Shown here one piece after another: positions 45,661 to 56,551 of a stretch of 64,000 nt of DNA. The position numbers were made by a program, and so were the translations under genes. The DNA comes from Geothrix sp. (lineage in GTDB: Bacteria > Acidobacteriota > Holophagae > Holophagales > Holophagaceae), in contig JAVBYJ010000010.1 of the NCBI GenBank assembly GCA_030824075.1, forward strand, positions 1-64,000, in the 5' to 3' direction. Each line of letters opens with the position of its first letter. Positions within the stretch are counted from its first letter, which is position 1. Below the pieces are notes generated by a model. That model saw nothing but the letters and a program-made list of their open reading frames with translations, was not told the origin of the DNA and ran no database searches.

Positions 45661-47235
45661 TCAGACCTTGAACTGATCCACCAGATTGAGCAGACCCGTG
45701 GCGATGCGGGCCTGATCCTGGGTGGTCCGCGAGGAGGCCTCGACGGTGACCGACAGCTGGAGGGTGGAAGCGGCATTCCTGATGGCCACCTGAGCCCCCC
45801 GTTCGACCTGGACCGCCACTTCGGCGCTGGTCCGGGCCTGTTCTTCCGTGGCGCTGGAAATCTCCAGGGTCAGCGACTGGAGGGTGCCGATGCGACCGCG
45901 GATCTGGTCGAGGGAGTTCACCGCGTCCTGGACCGTGGCCCGGCCACTCTGGACAGCCCGGTTGGATTCGTCGATGAGCTGCCCGATCTCCATTGCGGCG
46001 CTAGCAGAGCGCTCCGCCAGCTTGCGGACTTCCTCGGCCACCACGGCGAAGCCTTTGCCCACCTGGCCGGCATGGGCCGCCTCGATGGCAGCGTTGAGGC
46101 TGAGCAGATTCGTCTGCCGGGCAATGTCCTGGATCACCTCAACCGCCTTCACAACTTCTGCCGTCGCCGCCTCCACCTCGGACATGGCCGACATGGCCGC
46201 CTCACCGGCCCTGTCCCCCTCGACGGCGGCATGGACGGCCTCTTCTGCCTGCTTCTGACCCTCGCGCACATTGGAGGCCACCTGGGTCACCGAGACCGAT
46301 AGCTCTGTGATGGCCGAGGCCAGGCTTTCCGAGGCCGCCCGCTGCCCTTCGGTGCTGCGAGCGATTTCCTCGGTGGCGCCGGACATCTGGGTCGTAGAGG
46401 CCGACAGGGCCTCGGCGCTGGAGGCCACCTCCGTAGCCTCGAAGCGCATGCGATTCACCATGCTCTTGACGCGCTGCTGCAGGGCCCGGATATGCGCCAT
46501 CAGGCTGCTCACGTCACCGTCCCGCGTGGTGATGCTGGCGGAGAGGTCACCTTCCGCCATGCGCTGCAGGATGGACATGGCTGCCAAGGGATCGCCACCG
46601 AGCTGCACGTTCAACATCTGGTTGAGCAGAAGGGCCATCCCCGTTCCGAAGGCCAGCCCCACCAGGATGCCGAGGCTCACAGCTGCCGGGCCGCCGAGCC
46701 AGCAACCCACCCCCATGGACGAGGCGAACAGAAGCAGCGCCACCCCGAAGGAGCCCAGGATCCTGGCCCGGAGGTTGAGATCCGGCAGGGGCATGAAGGG
46801 TTTGTGGTGGGTCGATTCCAGGGAGCGGCCCTGATTCAAGAGGCCATAGACGTGCTTGGCCTGCTCGATCTGAGCCTCGGTGGGGCGGCTCCGGATGGAC
46901 ACGTACCCCACCGCCTTTCCACTCTCGAGGATGGGCGACACGGCGGCATCCACCCAGTAGAAGTCCCCGTTCCGGCAGCGGTTCTTGACCATCCCGTGCC
47001 AGTGCTTCCCCGCCTTGATCGTTTGCCACAGATCGGCGAAGGCCGCAGCGGGCATATCCGGGTGGCGCACGAGGTTCTGCGGTGAGCCGATGAGCTCCTG
47101 TTCCGTGAATCCGCTGACCCGGAGGAATTCCGAATTGACGTAGGTGATCAGCCCCACCAAGTCAGTCTTGGACACCACAAAGGCGCCGTCCTGGATGTGG
47201 TGCTCGATGGAACTGACGGGAAGATTGGTCCGCAT
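45661..47235 (-). CDS. Methyl-accepting chemotaxis protein with N-terminal PAS domain (Aer-like)
   Basis: A 524-residue chemoreceptor. An N-terminal PAS domain (about residues 15-115, with [28 protein letters not shown] and [14 protein letters not shown]) resembles Aer-type FAD-PAS sensors. Two closely spaced membrane helices (about 162-205), a HAMP-like region and the signalling domain with the hairpin tip [20 protein letters not shown] follow. It has no large periplasmic domain, so sensing is cytoplasmic, perhaps of redox or energy state. ATG 47235 is preferred. The frame continues upstream to 47298 across a run of 12 cytosines, which raises the question of phase variation. No che genes are nearby. 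Confidence 0.88.
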   Translation of the reverse strand: MRTNLPVSSIEHHIQDGAFVVSKTDLVGLITYVNSEFLRVSGFTEQELIGSPQNLVRHPDMPAAAFADLWQTIKAGKHWHGMVKNRCRNGDFYWVDAAVSPILESGKAVGYVSIRSRPTEAQIEQAKHVYGLLNQGRSLESTHHKPFMPLPDLNLRARILGSFGVALLLFASSMGVGCWLGGPAAVSLGILVGLAFGTGMALLLNQMLNVQLGGDPLAAMSILQRMAEGDLSASITTRDGDVSSLMAHIRALQQRVKSMVNRMRFEATEVASSAEALSASTTQMSGATEEIARSTEGQRAASESLASAITELSVSVTQVASNVREGQKQAEEAVHAAVEGDRAGEAAMSAMSEVEAATAEVVKAVEVIQDIARQTNLLSLNAAIEAAHAGQVGKGFAVVAEEVRKLAERSASAAMEIGQLIDESNRAVQSGRATVQDAVNSLDQIRGRIGTLQSLTLEISSATEEQARTSAEVAVQVERGAQVAIRNAASTLQLSVTVEASSRTTQDQARIATGLLNLVDQFKV

Positions 47236-47252
47236 GGCCGGGTGAATCTCCT

Positions 47253-47264
47253 GGGGGGGGGGGG
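47253..47264 (-). repeat. 12-nt cytosine homopolymer upstream of the chemoreceptor start
   Basis: Twelve consecutive G on the plus strand (C on the coding strand) lie 18 bases before the proposed start of the chemoreceptor gene. The run is in an open frame continuous with that gene from an ATG at 47298. Runs of this length slip readily in replication. It also lies near the expected promoter or leader. Confidence 0.85.
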
Positions 47265-47313
47265 TCGCCGGCCATCCAGCCGCCGACGGAAACGCCATTC
47301 TTAGAAAACTATC

Positions 47314-47327
47314 GGATCACGTGATCC
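47314..47327. promoter_or_regulatory. Perfect 14-bp palindrome in a divergent promoter region
   Basis: GGATCACGTGATCC is perfectly self-complementary. Outer bases continue the symmetry imperfectly (ATCG before and CGAT after, 47311-47332). It sits in the 285-base region between the divergent chemoreceptor and LhgO-like genes, where an operator is expected. The binding protein is unknown. Confidence 0.5.
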
Positions 47328-47520
47328 CCGATGTGATCTATGGAGGCTCCAGTCGGAACCTTCCGTGTCCCTCTCTTCGACCTCTGGTCGAATAATGTTA
47401 ATAAAAATACTTAGACATTTCATGCAAAGGGGCCCGGGCCACCCGACCCTTTCTTGCCCCCAGCACCCGTGAACGCGGATCAGGCCCCGACCTGAAACAA
47501 TCGTTCGCGCGGGGGCGGTC

Positions 47521-48618
47521 ATGGAACGAGTCCAATGTGTCGTCATCGGGGCGGGCGTGGTGGGCCTGGCCCTCGCCCGGCACCTGGCCCTGCAGGGTCG
47601 CGAGGTGGTGCTGCTCGAAGCGGAGGACCGCATCGGCACGGGCATCAGCTCCCGCAACAGCGAGGTCATCCATGCGGGAATCTACTACCCCGCGGGCTCA
47701 TTGAAGGCCTGCCTTTGCGTGGCGGGAAACCGCTCCCTCTACGCCTATTGCGCCACCCACGGCGTGGACCACCGCCGCTGTGGGAAGCTCATCGTGGCCA
47801 CGGACGAAAGCCAGGTGGAGGCCCTCCGCCAGCTTCGTCTTCGCGCCGAGGCCAATGGGGTGAAAGATCTCCAGTGGCTTAACGCTGCAGAGGCACGAAG
47901 CCTGGAGCCCAGGATCCGCGCCTCCGCCGCCCTGCTCTCCCCCAGCACCGGCATCGTGGACAGCCATGGCCTCATGCGGGCGCTACGCGCCGAGGCCGAG
48001 ATGAAGGGTGCCACCGTCGTGCTGAAGAGCCCTGTGCTGGGCGGCCGGGCGACCTCCCAGGGATTGGAAATCATGATCGGCGGTGATGAGCCCATGACTC
48101 TGCTGGCCAGTCGCGTGTTCAACGCCGCGGGACTCGGCGCCATCGGCCTGGCCTGGGCCGTGGAAGGCATCCGAACCGAGGCCCTCCCGTCACGCCCCAA
48201 ACGCTTCGCCAAGGGCAACTACTACGGCCTCTCCGGTGCGGCCCCCTTCTCACGGCTGGTGTACCCCGTGCCCTCCCAGGGGGGATTGGGCGTGCATCTC
48301 ACCTTGGATCTCGCGGGCCAGGCGCGGTTCGGGCCCGATATGGAATGGGTGGATCACGAGACCTACGAGGTGGACCCCCGTCGAGCCGACAGCTTCTATG
48401 CGGAGGTCCGCAGGTACTGGCCGGACCTTCCGGATGGCGCGCTGCAACCGGCCTACGCGGGCATCCGGCCCAAGCTGCACGGCCCCGGTGAAAGCGCGCC
48501 GGACTTCCTCATTCAGCGCGAGGATGCCCACGGCGTACCGGGCCTGGTGAACCTCTTCGGCATCGAGTCCCCGGGGCTCACGGCCTGTCTGGCCCTGGCC
48601 GCCGAGGTCGCCACCTGA
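47521..48618 (+). CDS. LhgO-like FAD-dependent oxidoreductase (L-2-hydroxyglutarate oxidase family)
   Basis: A 365-residue DAO-superfamily flavoprotein. The FAD motif is [18 protein letters not shown], followed by [20 protein letters not shown] and [20 protein letters not shown], which are characteristic of L-2-hydroxyglutarate oxidase/dehydrogenase. Late motifs include [18 protein letters not shown] and the C-terminal [20 protein letters not shown]. It would oxidise L-2-hydroxyglutarate to 2-oxoglutarate, passing electrons to the respiratory chain. The family is firm; substrate is by similarity. It stands 17 bases before the ThrE-type gene, so the two may be co-transcribed. Confidence 0.88.
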   Translation: MERVQCVVIGAGVVGLALARHLALQGREVVLLEAEDRIGTGISSRNSEVIHAGIYYPAGSLKACLCVAGNRSLYAYCATHGVDHRRCGKLIVATDESQVEALRQLRLRAEANGVKDLQWLNAAEARSLEPRIRASAALLSPSTGIVDSHGLMRALRAEAEMKGATVVLKSPVLGGRATSQGLEIMIGGDEPMTLLASRVFNAAGLGAIGLAWAVEGIRTEALPSRPKRFAKGNYYGLSGAAPFSRLVYPVPSQGGLGVHLTLDLAGQARFGPDMEWVDHETYEVDPRRADSFYAEVRRYWPDLPDGALQPAYAGIRPKLHGPGESAPDFLIQREDAHGVPGLVNLFGIESPGLTACLALAAEVAT

Positions 48619-48635
48619 GGCGGCTACCCTGGGGC

Positions 48636-49871
48636 ATGGACGCCCCTCCGCCTGCCACCTCCCAGCCCCCCGCGCCGCCGGAAATTGCGCTCTGCCTCGA
48701 ACTGGGCCGGGCCTTCCAGGCGTTCGGCATTCCCGCGCACCGTTTCGAGGATGCCCTGGCCCGCATCTCCGCCCGGCTGGGCCTGGACGGCCAGTTCTTC
48801 GCGCTGCCCACGGCCTTCTTCGCCTCCCTCGGGAAAGGCGACCACCACTGGACCTTCATCCAGCGCAGCCCCTCCGGAGACGTGAATCTGGCGAAGCTGT
48901 CGGACCTGCAGGAGACCACGGACGCCCTCATCGAGGGCCGCCTGTCCGCCGCCGAGGCCCGGGACCGGGTGCGGGAGATCCTGGCCGCGCCGGACCGCTG
49001 GGGTGCGTTCCTGACGGTGCTCTGCTTCGGGTTGGGGTCGGCTCCGGCTGCCATGTTTTTCGGGGGCGGCTGGCGCGAGATGGCCCTCACCGCCGTGCTC
49101 GGCACCCTGGTGGGGCTGACGGCGGTGCTGCTGGGACGAAGCGCCGGCTCTTCGCGCCTGGTTCATCCGGTCGCGGGCACCCTCGTGGGCTTCCTGGCCC
49201 TCGCCGCCGCCTACCGGTTTCCCCATGTGTCGCCCCAGGTCCTGACCCTGGCGGGCCTCATCGTGCTGCTGCCGGGCCTGCGCCTGGTGGTGTCCATGAA
49301 TGAACTGGCCACGGGCAACCTGGTGGCCGGCACGGCCCGGTTGGTGGACACGGCCATGACCTTCCTGTCGCTGGGATTCGGCGTGGCCCTGGGCCAGCGG
49401 CTCGGCGCACCCCTCCTCGACCAGGCCCTGCAGGGCACGCCCCTGCCCCTGCCCGCCTGGACCCTCCTGCCCACCCTGCTGCTGGCGGCCGCGGCCTTCG
49501 TGGTGATCTTCAAGGCGCGCCCCTCCGACCTGCCCGGGATCTTCGCCGCCTGCGCCCTGGCCTTCTACGGCACTCGCTACGGCGCGGTCCTGCTGGGACC
49601 CCAATTCGGCGTGGGCCTCGGCGCCTTTGCCCTGGGCCTCGGCAGCAACCTCTACACGCGCATCAAGAACCGCCCCTCGGTGGTGACCCTGCTGCCCGGA
49701 ATGATGGTGCTTGTGCCCGGGGGCCTCGGTTTCAAGGGCCTCGAATTCATCATCCAGAAACAGGTGGTCATGGGCCTCGACACGGCCTTCCAGGCCCTCT
49801 TCGTGGCCATCGCCCTGCTCACCGGCCTGCTCCTGGCCCATGCGGCCGTGCAGCCGAGAACGGCGCTGTAG
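48636..49871 (+). CDS. Threonine/serine exporter family protein (ThrE-like, fused DUF1212 and DUF3815 parts)
   Basis: A 411-residue membrane protein. A soluble N-terminal part (residues 1-115, with AFGIPAHRFEDALARISARL) is followed by about ten membrane helices. The pattern matches ThrE of Corynebacterium, in which a DUF1212-type half with its N-terminal hydrolase-like segment is fused to a DUF3815-type half. Near residues 205-250 is LPGLRLVVSMNELATGNLVA, typical of the family. Such proteins export threonine and serine. The split form (YjjP/YjjB) carries succinate in E. coli. It ends just before a decayed insertion sequence. Confidence 0.87.
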   Translation: MDAPPPATSQPPAPPEIALCLELGRAFQAFGIPAHRFEDALARISARLGLDGQFFALPTAFFASLGKGDHHWTFIQRSPSGDVNLAKLSDLQETTDALIEGRLSAAEARDRVREILAAPDRWGAFLTVLCFGLGSAPAAMFFGGGWREMALTAVLGTLVGLTAVLLGRSAGSSRLVHPVAGTLVGFLALAAAYRFPHVSPQVLTLAGLIVLLPGLRLVVSMNELATGNLVAGTARLVDTAMTFLSLGFGVALGQRLGAPLLDQALQGTPLPLPAWTLLPTLLLAAAAFVVIFKARPSDLPGIFAACALAFYGTRYGAVLLGPQFGVGLGAFALGLGSNLYTRIKNRPSVVTLLPGMMVLVPGGLGFKGLEFIIQKQVVMGLDTAFQALFVAIALLTGLLLAHAAVQPRTAL

Positions 49872-49895
49872 CGGGGCTTCAGCCCTTCGCTGCCC

Positions 49896-51119
49896 TGACG
49901 TCCTCCCAGAAAACTAGACCAAGGATAATGTGAGTCCTCCCCCTTTGGAGGGCCCCTTGAAAAAGAGCAAATACACCGAGGAGCAGATCATCTTGGCCTT
50001 GAAGCAGCACGAGGCCGGCAGGACTACGGCAGAGATCTGCCGGAAGCTCGGCGTGAGCGAGCAGACCTTCTACCGATGGAAGGCCAAGTTCGGCGGGATG
50101 GACGTGGCGGATGCAAAACGGTTGAAGGGGCTCGAGGATGAAAATCGAAAGCTGAAGCAGCTTGTAGGGGAGCTTGCGCTCGACAACCAGGGCCTGAGGT
50201 TCCTGCTCACAAAAAAATTCTGAGGCCCCCGGATCGACGGAAGGCTGTGAGTGGCCTTCGGACCCAGTTTCAGATGAGCGAGCGGCGGGCCTGCCGAGTG
50301 ATCGGAATGCAGCGGTGCAGTTATCGGTACCAGTCCCAACGAAAGGACTGGGTCGAGCTGCGCCAACGACTGCTGCAACTGGCCGCCGAACGGAAACGGT
50401 TCGGGTATCAGCGACTCCATGTGCTTCTGCGGAGGGAGGGCTTTCCGTGAACGTGAAACGGATCTAACGGCTCTACAAGGAGGAAGGGCTCTCCGTGAGA
50501 AAGCGCATCCGAAAGCGGCTGAAGGGGTGCCTCAGGAAGGAGCTACAGGCCCCCACCCGGCCTGGTGAGCAGTGGGCCATGGACTTCACCTCGGACGCCC
50601 TGGCCGATGGCCGGGCGCTGCGAACCCTGAACGTGGTCGACACCTTCACCCGCGAGTGCTTGGCCATCGAGGTGGACACCAGCCTGCCGGGTCTTAGGGT
50701 GGGGCGGGTGCTGGGCCGGATCATCCACGAACGGGGCAGGCCGGAAGTCATCGTCACCGACAACGGCCCGGAGTTCATCAGCCGGGTCTTCGACCAGTGG
50801 TGCTACCAGCGGAGAATCCGGCACCACTTTATCCAGCCAGGGAAGCCTATGCAGAACGGCACCTGCGAGAGCTTTAACGGGCGCTTCCGGGATGAGTGCC
50901 CGAACGAACACTGGTCCCGCAGCATCCAGGAAGCCAGACGGATCGCCGAAGCCTGGCGACATGATTACAATCACCGCAGACCCCACGGCTCCCTCGGCGA
51001 CATCACCCCAACCGAAGCTGCGCAACGCTGGGATTCACTCCGGTCGCCTACGGCTCCCAGCGAGATCCTTTCTAACCCGGGCTCTCACCGTCCTTGGTAT
51101 AGAAGTGGGGAGGACGTTA
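49896..51119 (+). mobile_element. IS3-family (IS407-like group) insertion sequence, decayed
   Basis: About 1.22 kb bounded by imperfect inverted repeats at 49896-49934 (starting TGACGTCCTCCC) and 51082-51119 (complement starting TAACGTCCTCCC), sharing ACGTCCTCCC and ACCAAGGA blocks. It carries orfA (49957-50223) and a broken orfB (50247-51133). The four bases before and after the proposed ends (GCCC and GCAA) do not match, so no target duplication is seen. The outer repeat base differs (TG against TA), consistent with decay. The 256 bases after it (to 51375) hold no recognisable gene. Confidence 0.85.
49957..50223 (+). CDS. IS3-family transposase OrfA
   Basis: An 88-residue OrfA from TTG 49957, with GGAGG six bases upstream; a GTG at 49930 would add nine residues. 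KKSKYTEEQIILALKQHEAG, then TTAEICRKLGVSEQTFYRWK form the helix-turn-helix, followed by a leucine-zipper-like LEDENRKLKQLVGELALDNQ. It normally binds the ends of the element and is joined to OrfB by programmed frameshifting. OrfA itself looks intact. Confidence 0.88.
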   Translation: MKKSKYTEEQIILALKQHEAGRTTAEICRKLGVSEQTFYRWKAKFGGMDVADAKRLKGLEDENRKLKQLVGELALDNQGLRFLLTKKF

Positions 51120-51133
51120 GCAAAGCATTCTAA
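50247..51133 (+). pseudogene. IS3-family transposase OrfB, frameshifted with an internal stop
   Basis: OrfB is split. The first part (to 50450) reads through MSERRACRVIGMQRCSYRYQ to LLRREGFP and stops at TGA 50448-50450 because one base is missing. In the following frame (VNVKRI) a TAA at 50465-50467 replaces the expected Tyr codon. The rest, from 50468, restores the integrase core with all three acidic residues: Asp in WAMDFTSDA, Asp in VIVTDNGPEF, Glu in CESFNGRFRDE. The frame also runs past the inverted repeat to 51133, so the original end is altered. The element cannot make an intact transposase. Confidence 0.87.
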
Positions 51134-51375
51134 AACTGCTGCGATCTCATCCACTCTGACCTTCGTTTGCATCCTAAGACCCTTCACAAATTACAGAAAG
51201 GTGCTGACTCTCGTCTTCCGACCGCCTTCCACAGGCGCTACGTTGCGGGCGCAACTGATCGGCCTCTTGGTATTGAAGTGGGTAATAGACGGGCTCGAAA
51301 AGGAGACATGGAAATGCCTCCGCGCGGTATGGCCCTTCCCTGCTTTCCAGGGCCATTAATTTCGGAACAGCCATG

Positions 51376-53523
51376 TCAGGGCTTCCACTCCGGCATCTCG
51401 GTCCCATAGAAGTACTTGTCCATCCACGCCTGGTAGTCCTTGCCCGTGACCTTCTTCAGCAGATCCGGGACATCCTGGTTGAAACTGGGCGGGTACCATG
51501 GGAAGGACCTGAGATAAAGGCGGAGGAATTGCACGAACTTCTGTTCACCAAGTTCCTTGTGCAGGCAAGCCAACATATAGGCCCCCTTGTAATAGACTAA
51601 GGCCTGCCTGTATCGCGACTTCTCAGGGTCGCCTCCCATCATGGCAGGATGCAGCAAATTAGCTGTGGGGATGGTGGCGGACTTGGCGGCCTTTTGGGCT
51701 TGTACGCCCCAGTCCTTTACAATAAGTTCGTAGGTTCCCTGCCCCTTGTTCTTCATCGCCCGCATGGCCAAAGCGGACGTGTACTCTGCGAACGACTCGG
51801 TGAGCCACTGATCCTCAAAGCTCCACATCTTCAGCTGATGAGCCCAATATTGGTGGGCGAGTTCATGAGCCACCAGCCGGTTCACCCAACCCCCCACAGC
51901 CCCACGGCTAGCCACGAGGCGATTGACGTCATCGCCAATCGCATCAAAAGCCTCCCGAGTGAACCAAATCATGCCCGCGGGCGCCTGGCCAAATCCAAGA
52001 CTTGGCACCTCCACCAAATTTACCTCGTCAAAGGGGGCGCTCCCCAGAAACTGGCTGTAGAATTCAAGAACCGCATGAGCTGTCTTCAACAAGGGCTCAG
52101 CCCCATGTCCGATGCCCGAATAGCCCCAGGCTCGGACCGTGCGTCCATTCTTGACCATCTCCTTGGAATCGTACTTCCCTGCGGCGATGGAGAACCACAG
52201 CGTTGGTTTATCCAAACTGGCTTCGATAATGTTGTGAGTCGCGGAAGCTGTCCGAGCAATGGTCTTAGCCGAGACGATGGCCACAAAGGGTTTTTCGACA
52301 GCAACACGGGCCTTCACCGTGTAGCTCTGCCCGGCCATCTCGGGCTCAGGAAACCATCCCTCCCCGGGCGTAAGGCGCCAGAAGTCGAAGGTCATATCCC
52401 TTCCAAGCATGTCCCCTTCGACCTCGAAGGTGAGTTCGAGGGTTTCGCCGTTGGTGGCGTGCCGACCGAGGTCCACCATCAGGAATCCCCCGCGGTGGAT
52501 GAAGGCCAGATCTTGCTTGTTATTCAACACCACGCGCTGGATGACACTTTTCAAGATCGACACTTGCCCAAAGGAACCAGATGAAAACTTGCGGTCCTGC
52601 ATTTGGAAGGACAGCAGTTTTAGACCTGGGCGGATCACTTGGATTGTCTCCACCACCTTCAGTTTCGCCTGAGTCTTGTTGGAGGCCACCAGATCAAGAT
52701 CAATGTGGGACAGACGGAAATCGGGGTCCAAGGGGGCTTTGCGCGTCCAACCGATAGGAGCATAGTCCACAGCGAGCAGGTCGATGAACGGAATCCCGAG
52801 ATCCTTTCCCTTGGGCCGTTGGATGAATAGCGACTCCGTGTGGCTCCTGACAGGATCGTGGGTGTAGACCCAGCGTTCCTTTTCACCCACCAGTTCACCG
52901 GTCACCACGGGCTTGCTCGGATCATTGGCTGTTTGATAGGCAGCGAGTTGCCCGATGGGCATGCGGGTCAATAACTGAGGCAGGCCCGAAGTCGTCGTCT
53001 CGTCGCGAGCCCCGAAAAAAGTCCAGGCGGCCTGGAAGGCCGCACTGGGCGCGGGCAGGGACGGCGGCGGCAGCCTGGGAAGATCCCGTCCAATGAACCA
53101 GAGGATGGCCTCTTTCAACGGTTCACCCACGACCAAGGCCTGTCCGGATTCGGCAGGGAGAATTTGGGTATTCTCCTTGAGGTTGAAACGGGTCATTGGC
53201 TGGGTCACGGGATCCTTGGCCATATAGCGGAATTGACCAACACCCTGTAAATAGAGACCTCGCACCTTACCGTCCACCAGCACGGGGCAGGCGACCCCGT
53301 TCTTGAACTCCAAATGGAGGTTACCCACTTCTATCGAAAGCGAATCGATGGCTGAGGCCTGCTCCACTAGGACCGGGGATTGGTAGATCGCAGCCTCCGC
53401 CAGGGTCCTGTAACCCACGACCTCCACCGTAGCTCCGGCCATCGGAGCCTGAGGGGAAGCGTGTTGACCCTCCAGTTGTGAAGACATAAGCAGGAGTGAA
53501 TTTACGAGGATCCGAAAAATCAT
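51376..53523 (-). CDS. M1-family metallopeptidase (aminopeptidase-like), exported
   Basis: A 715-residue protein with a signal peptide (residues 1-19, from MIFRILVNSLLLMSS). The zinc site is HELAH (His553, Glu554, His557) with Glu576 in WLTESFAEY, giving the exact HExxH-18-E spacing of M1. The GAMEN exopeptidase motif is replaced by FGQAPAGMIWF, which lacks the amine-binding Glu, so classical aminopeptidase action is uncertain. The catalytic Tyr may be in YYKGAYML. ATG 53523 is supported by GGAGACAAG upstream. GC content appears to be in the low-to-mid 50s percent, lower than the neighbours, and it lies between two transposon traces, so acquisition is likely. Confidence 0.87.
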   Translation of the reverse strand: MIFRILVNSLLLMSSQLEGQHASPQAPMAGATVEVVGYRTLAEAAIYQSPVLVEQASAIDSLSIEVGNLHLEFKNGVACPVLVDGKVRGLYLQGVGQFRYMAKDPVTQPMTRFNLKENTQILPAESGQALVVGEPLKEAILWFIGRDLPRLPPPSLPAPSAAFQAAWTFFGARDETTTSGLPQLLTRMPIGQLAAYQTANDPSKPVVTGELVGEKERWVYTHDPVRSHTESLFIQRPKGKDLGIPFIDLLAVDYAPIGWTRKAPLDPDFRLSHIDLDLVASNKTQAKLKVVETIQVIRPGLKLLSFQMQDRKFSSGSFGQVSILKSVIQRVVLNNKQDLAFIHRGGFLMVDLGRHATNGETLELTFEVEGDMLGRDMTFDFWRLTPGEGWFPEPEMAGQSYTVKARVAVEKPFVAIVSAKTIARTASATHNIIEASLDKPTLWFSIAAGKYDSKEMVKNGRTVRAWGYSGIGHGAEPLLKTAHAVLEFYSQFLGSAPFDEVNLVEVPSLGFGQAPAGMIWFTREAFDAIGDDVNRLVASRGAVGGWVNRLVAHELAHQYWAHQLKMWSFEDQWLTESFAEYTSALAMRAMKNKGQGTYELIVKDWGVQAQKAAKSATIPTANLLHPAMMGGDPEKSRYRQALVYYKGAYMLACLHKELGEQKFVQFLRLYLRSFPWYPPSFNQDVPDLLKKVTGKDYQAWMDKYFYGTEMPEWKP

Positions 53524-53634
53524 CTTGTCTCCGGCAGAATGAGAAGGCTGGCGTTTACTAGCAGCTAACATGTGGATCTATAATATTATCGATATGAGGT
53601 TAACCCAGCTGGCTGTGAAGCCAAAATATTCGGT

Positions 53635-53760
53635 TCATCCGAGAATTCCGGGGAAGGTTGCGCGGATTTCGAGGGGAAAATGGCCATCGTCGCGGTAGAC
53701 ATGGCCGATGCGTTCGACGAACTTGATCTTGTTGTTCATGCCCTCGACCAGGAGGGTTGT
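53635..53760 (-). pseudogene. Transposase C-terminal remnant (ISL3/IS204-like)
   Basis: A short minus-strand frame reads LLVEGMNNKIKFVERIGHVY, then RDDGHFPLEIRATFPG and a stop. This closely resembles the last 40 residues of ISL3-type DDE transposases, where EGxNNKIK is conserved. Upstream the similarity ends at once, so only the tail survives. It lies in the 383-base gap between the M1 peptidase and clpB, which otherwise holds nothing recognised except the probable clpB promoter area. Confidence 0.6.
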
Positions 53761-53906
53761 GGAGGGGAAGTGGCAGTGGGTCGTCTGCCGAAGGCGAAGC
53801 CCGCAGGTCCTGGTTACACGTGGCAGCAACATGTACTTTGAAATCGCTAGAGAAGATCATGCGGGTGCCATCGAGTTTGGAACATCCTGATTTATCGAGG
53901 TGCGCC

Positions 53907-56480
<2,574 letters not shown>

Positions 56481-56551
56481 GGCGGCTCGAGGCCTGAAAC
56501 TTTCCCCTCGCGCCACCCGGTCCGATGAGGTGGAGGTCGTTCGGAGCCGGT

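Noticed and set aside
49892-51123. Target-site duplication flanking the IS3 element
   Set aside because: The four bases on each side of the proposed ends (GCCC and GCAA) do not match.
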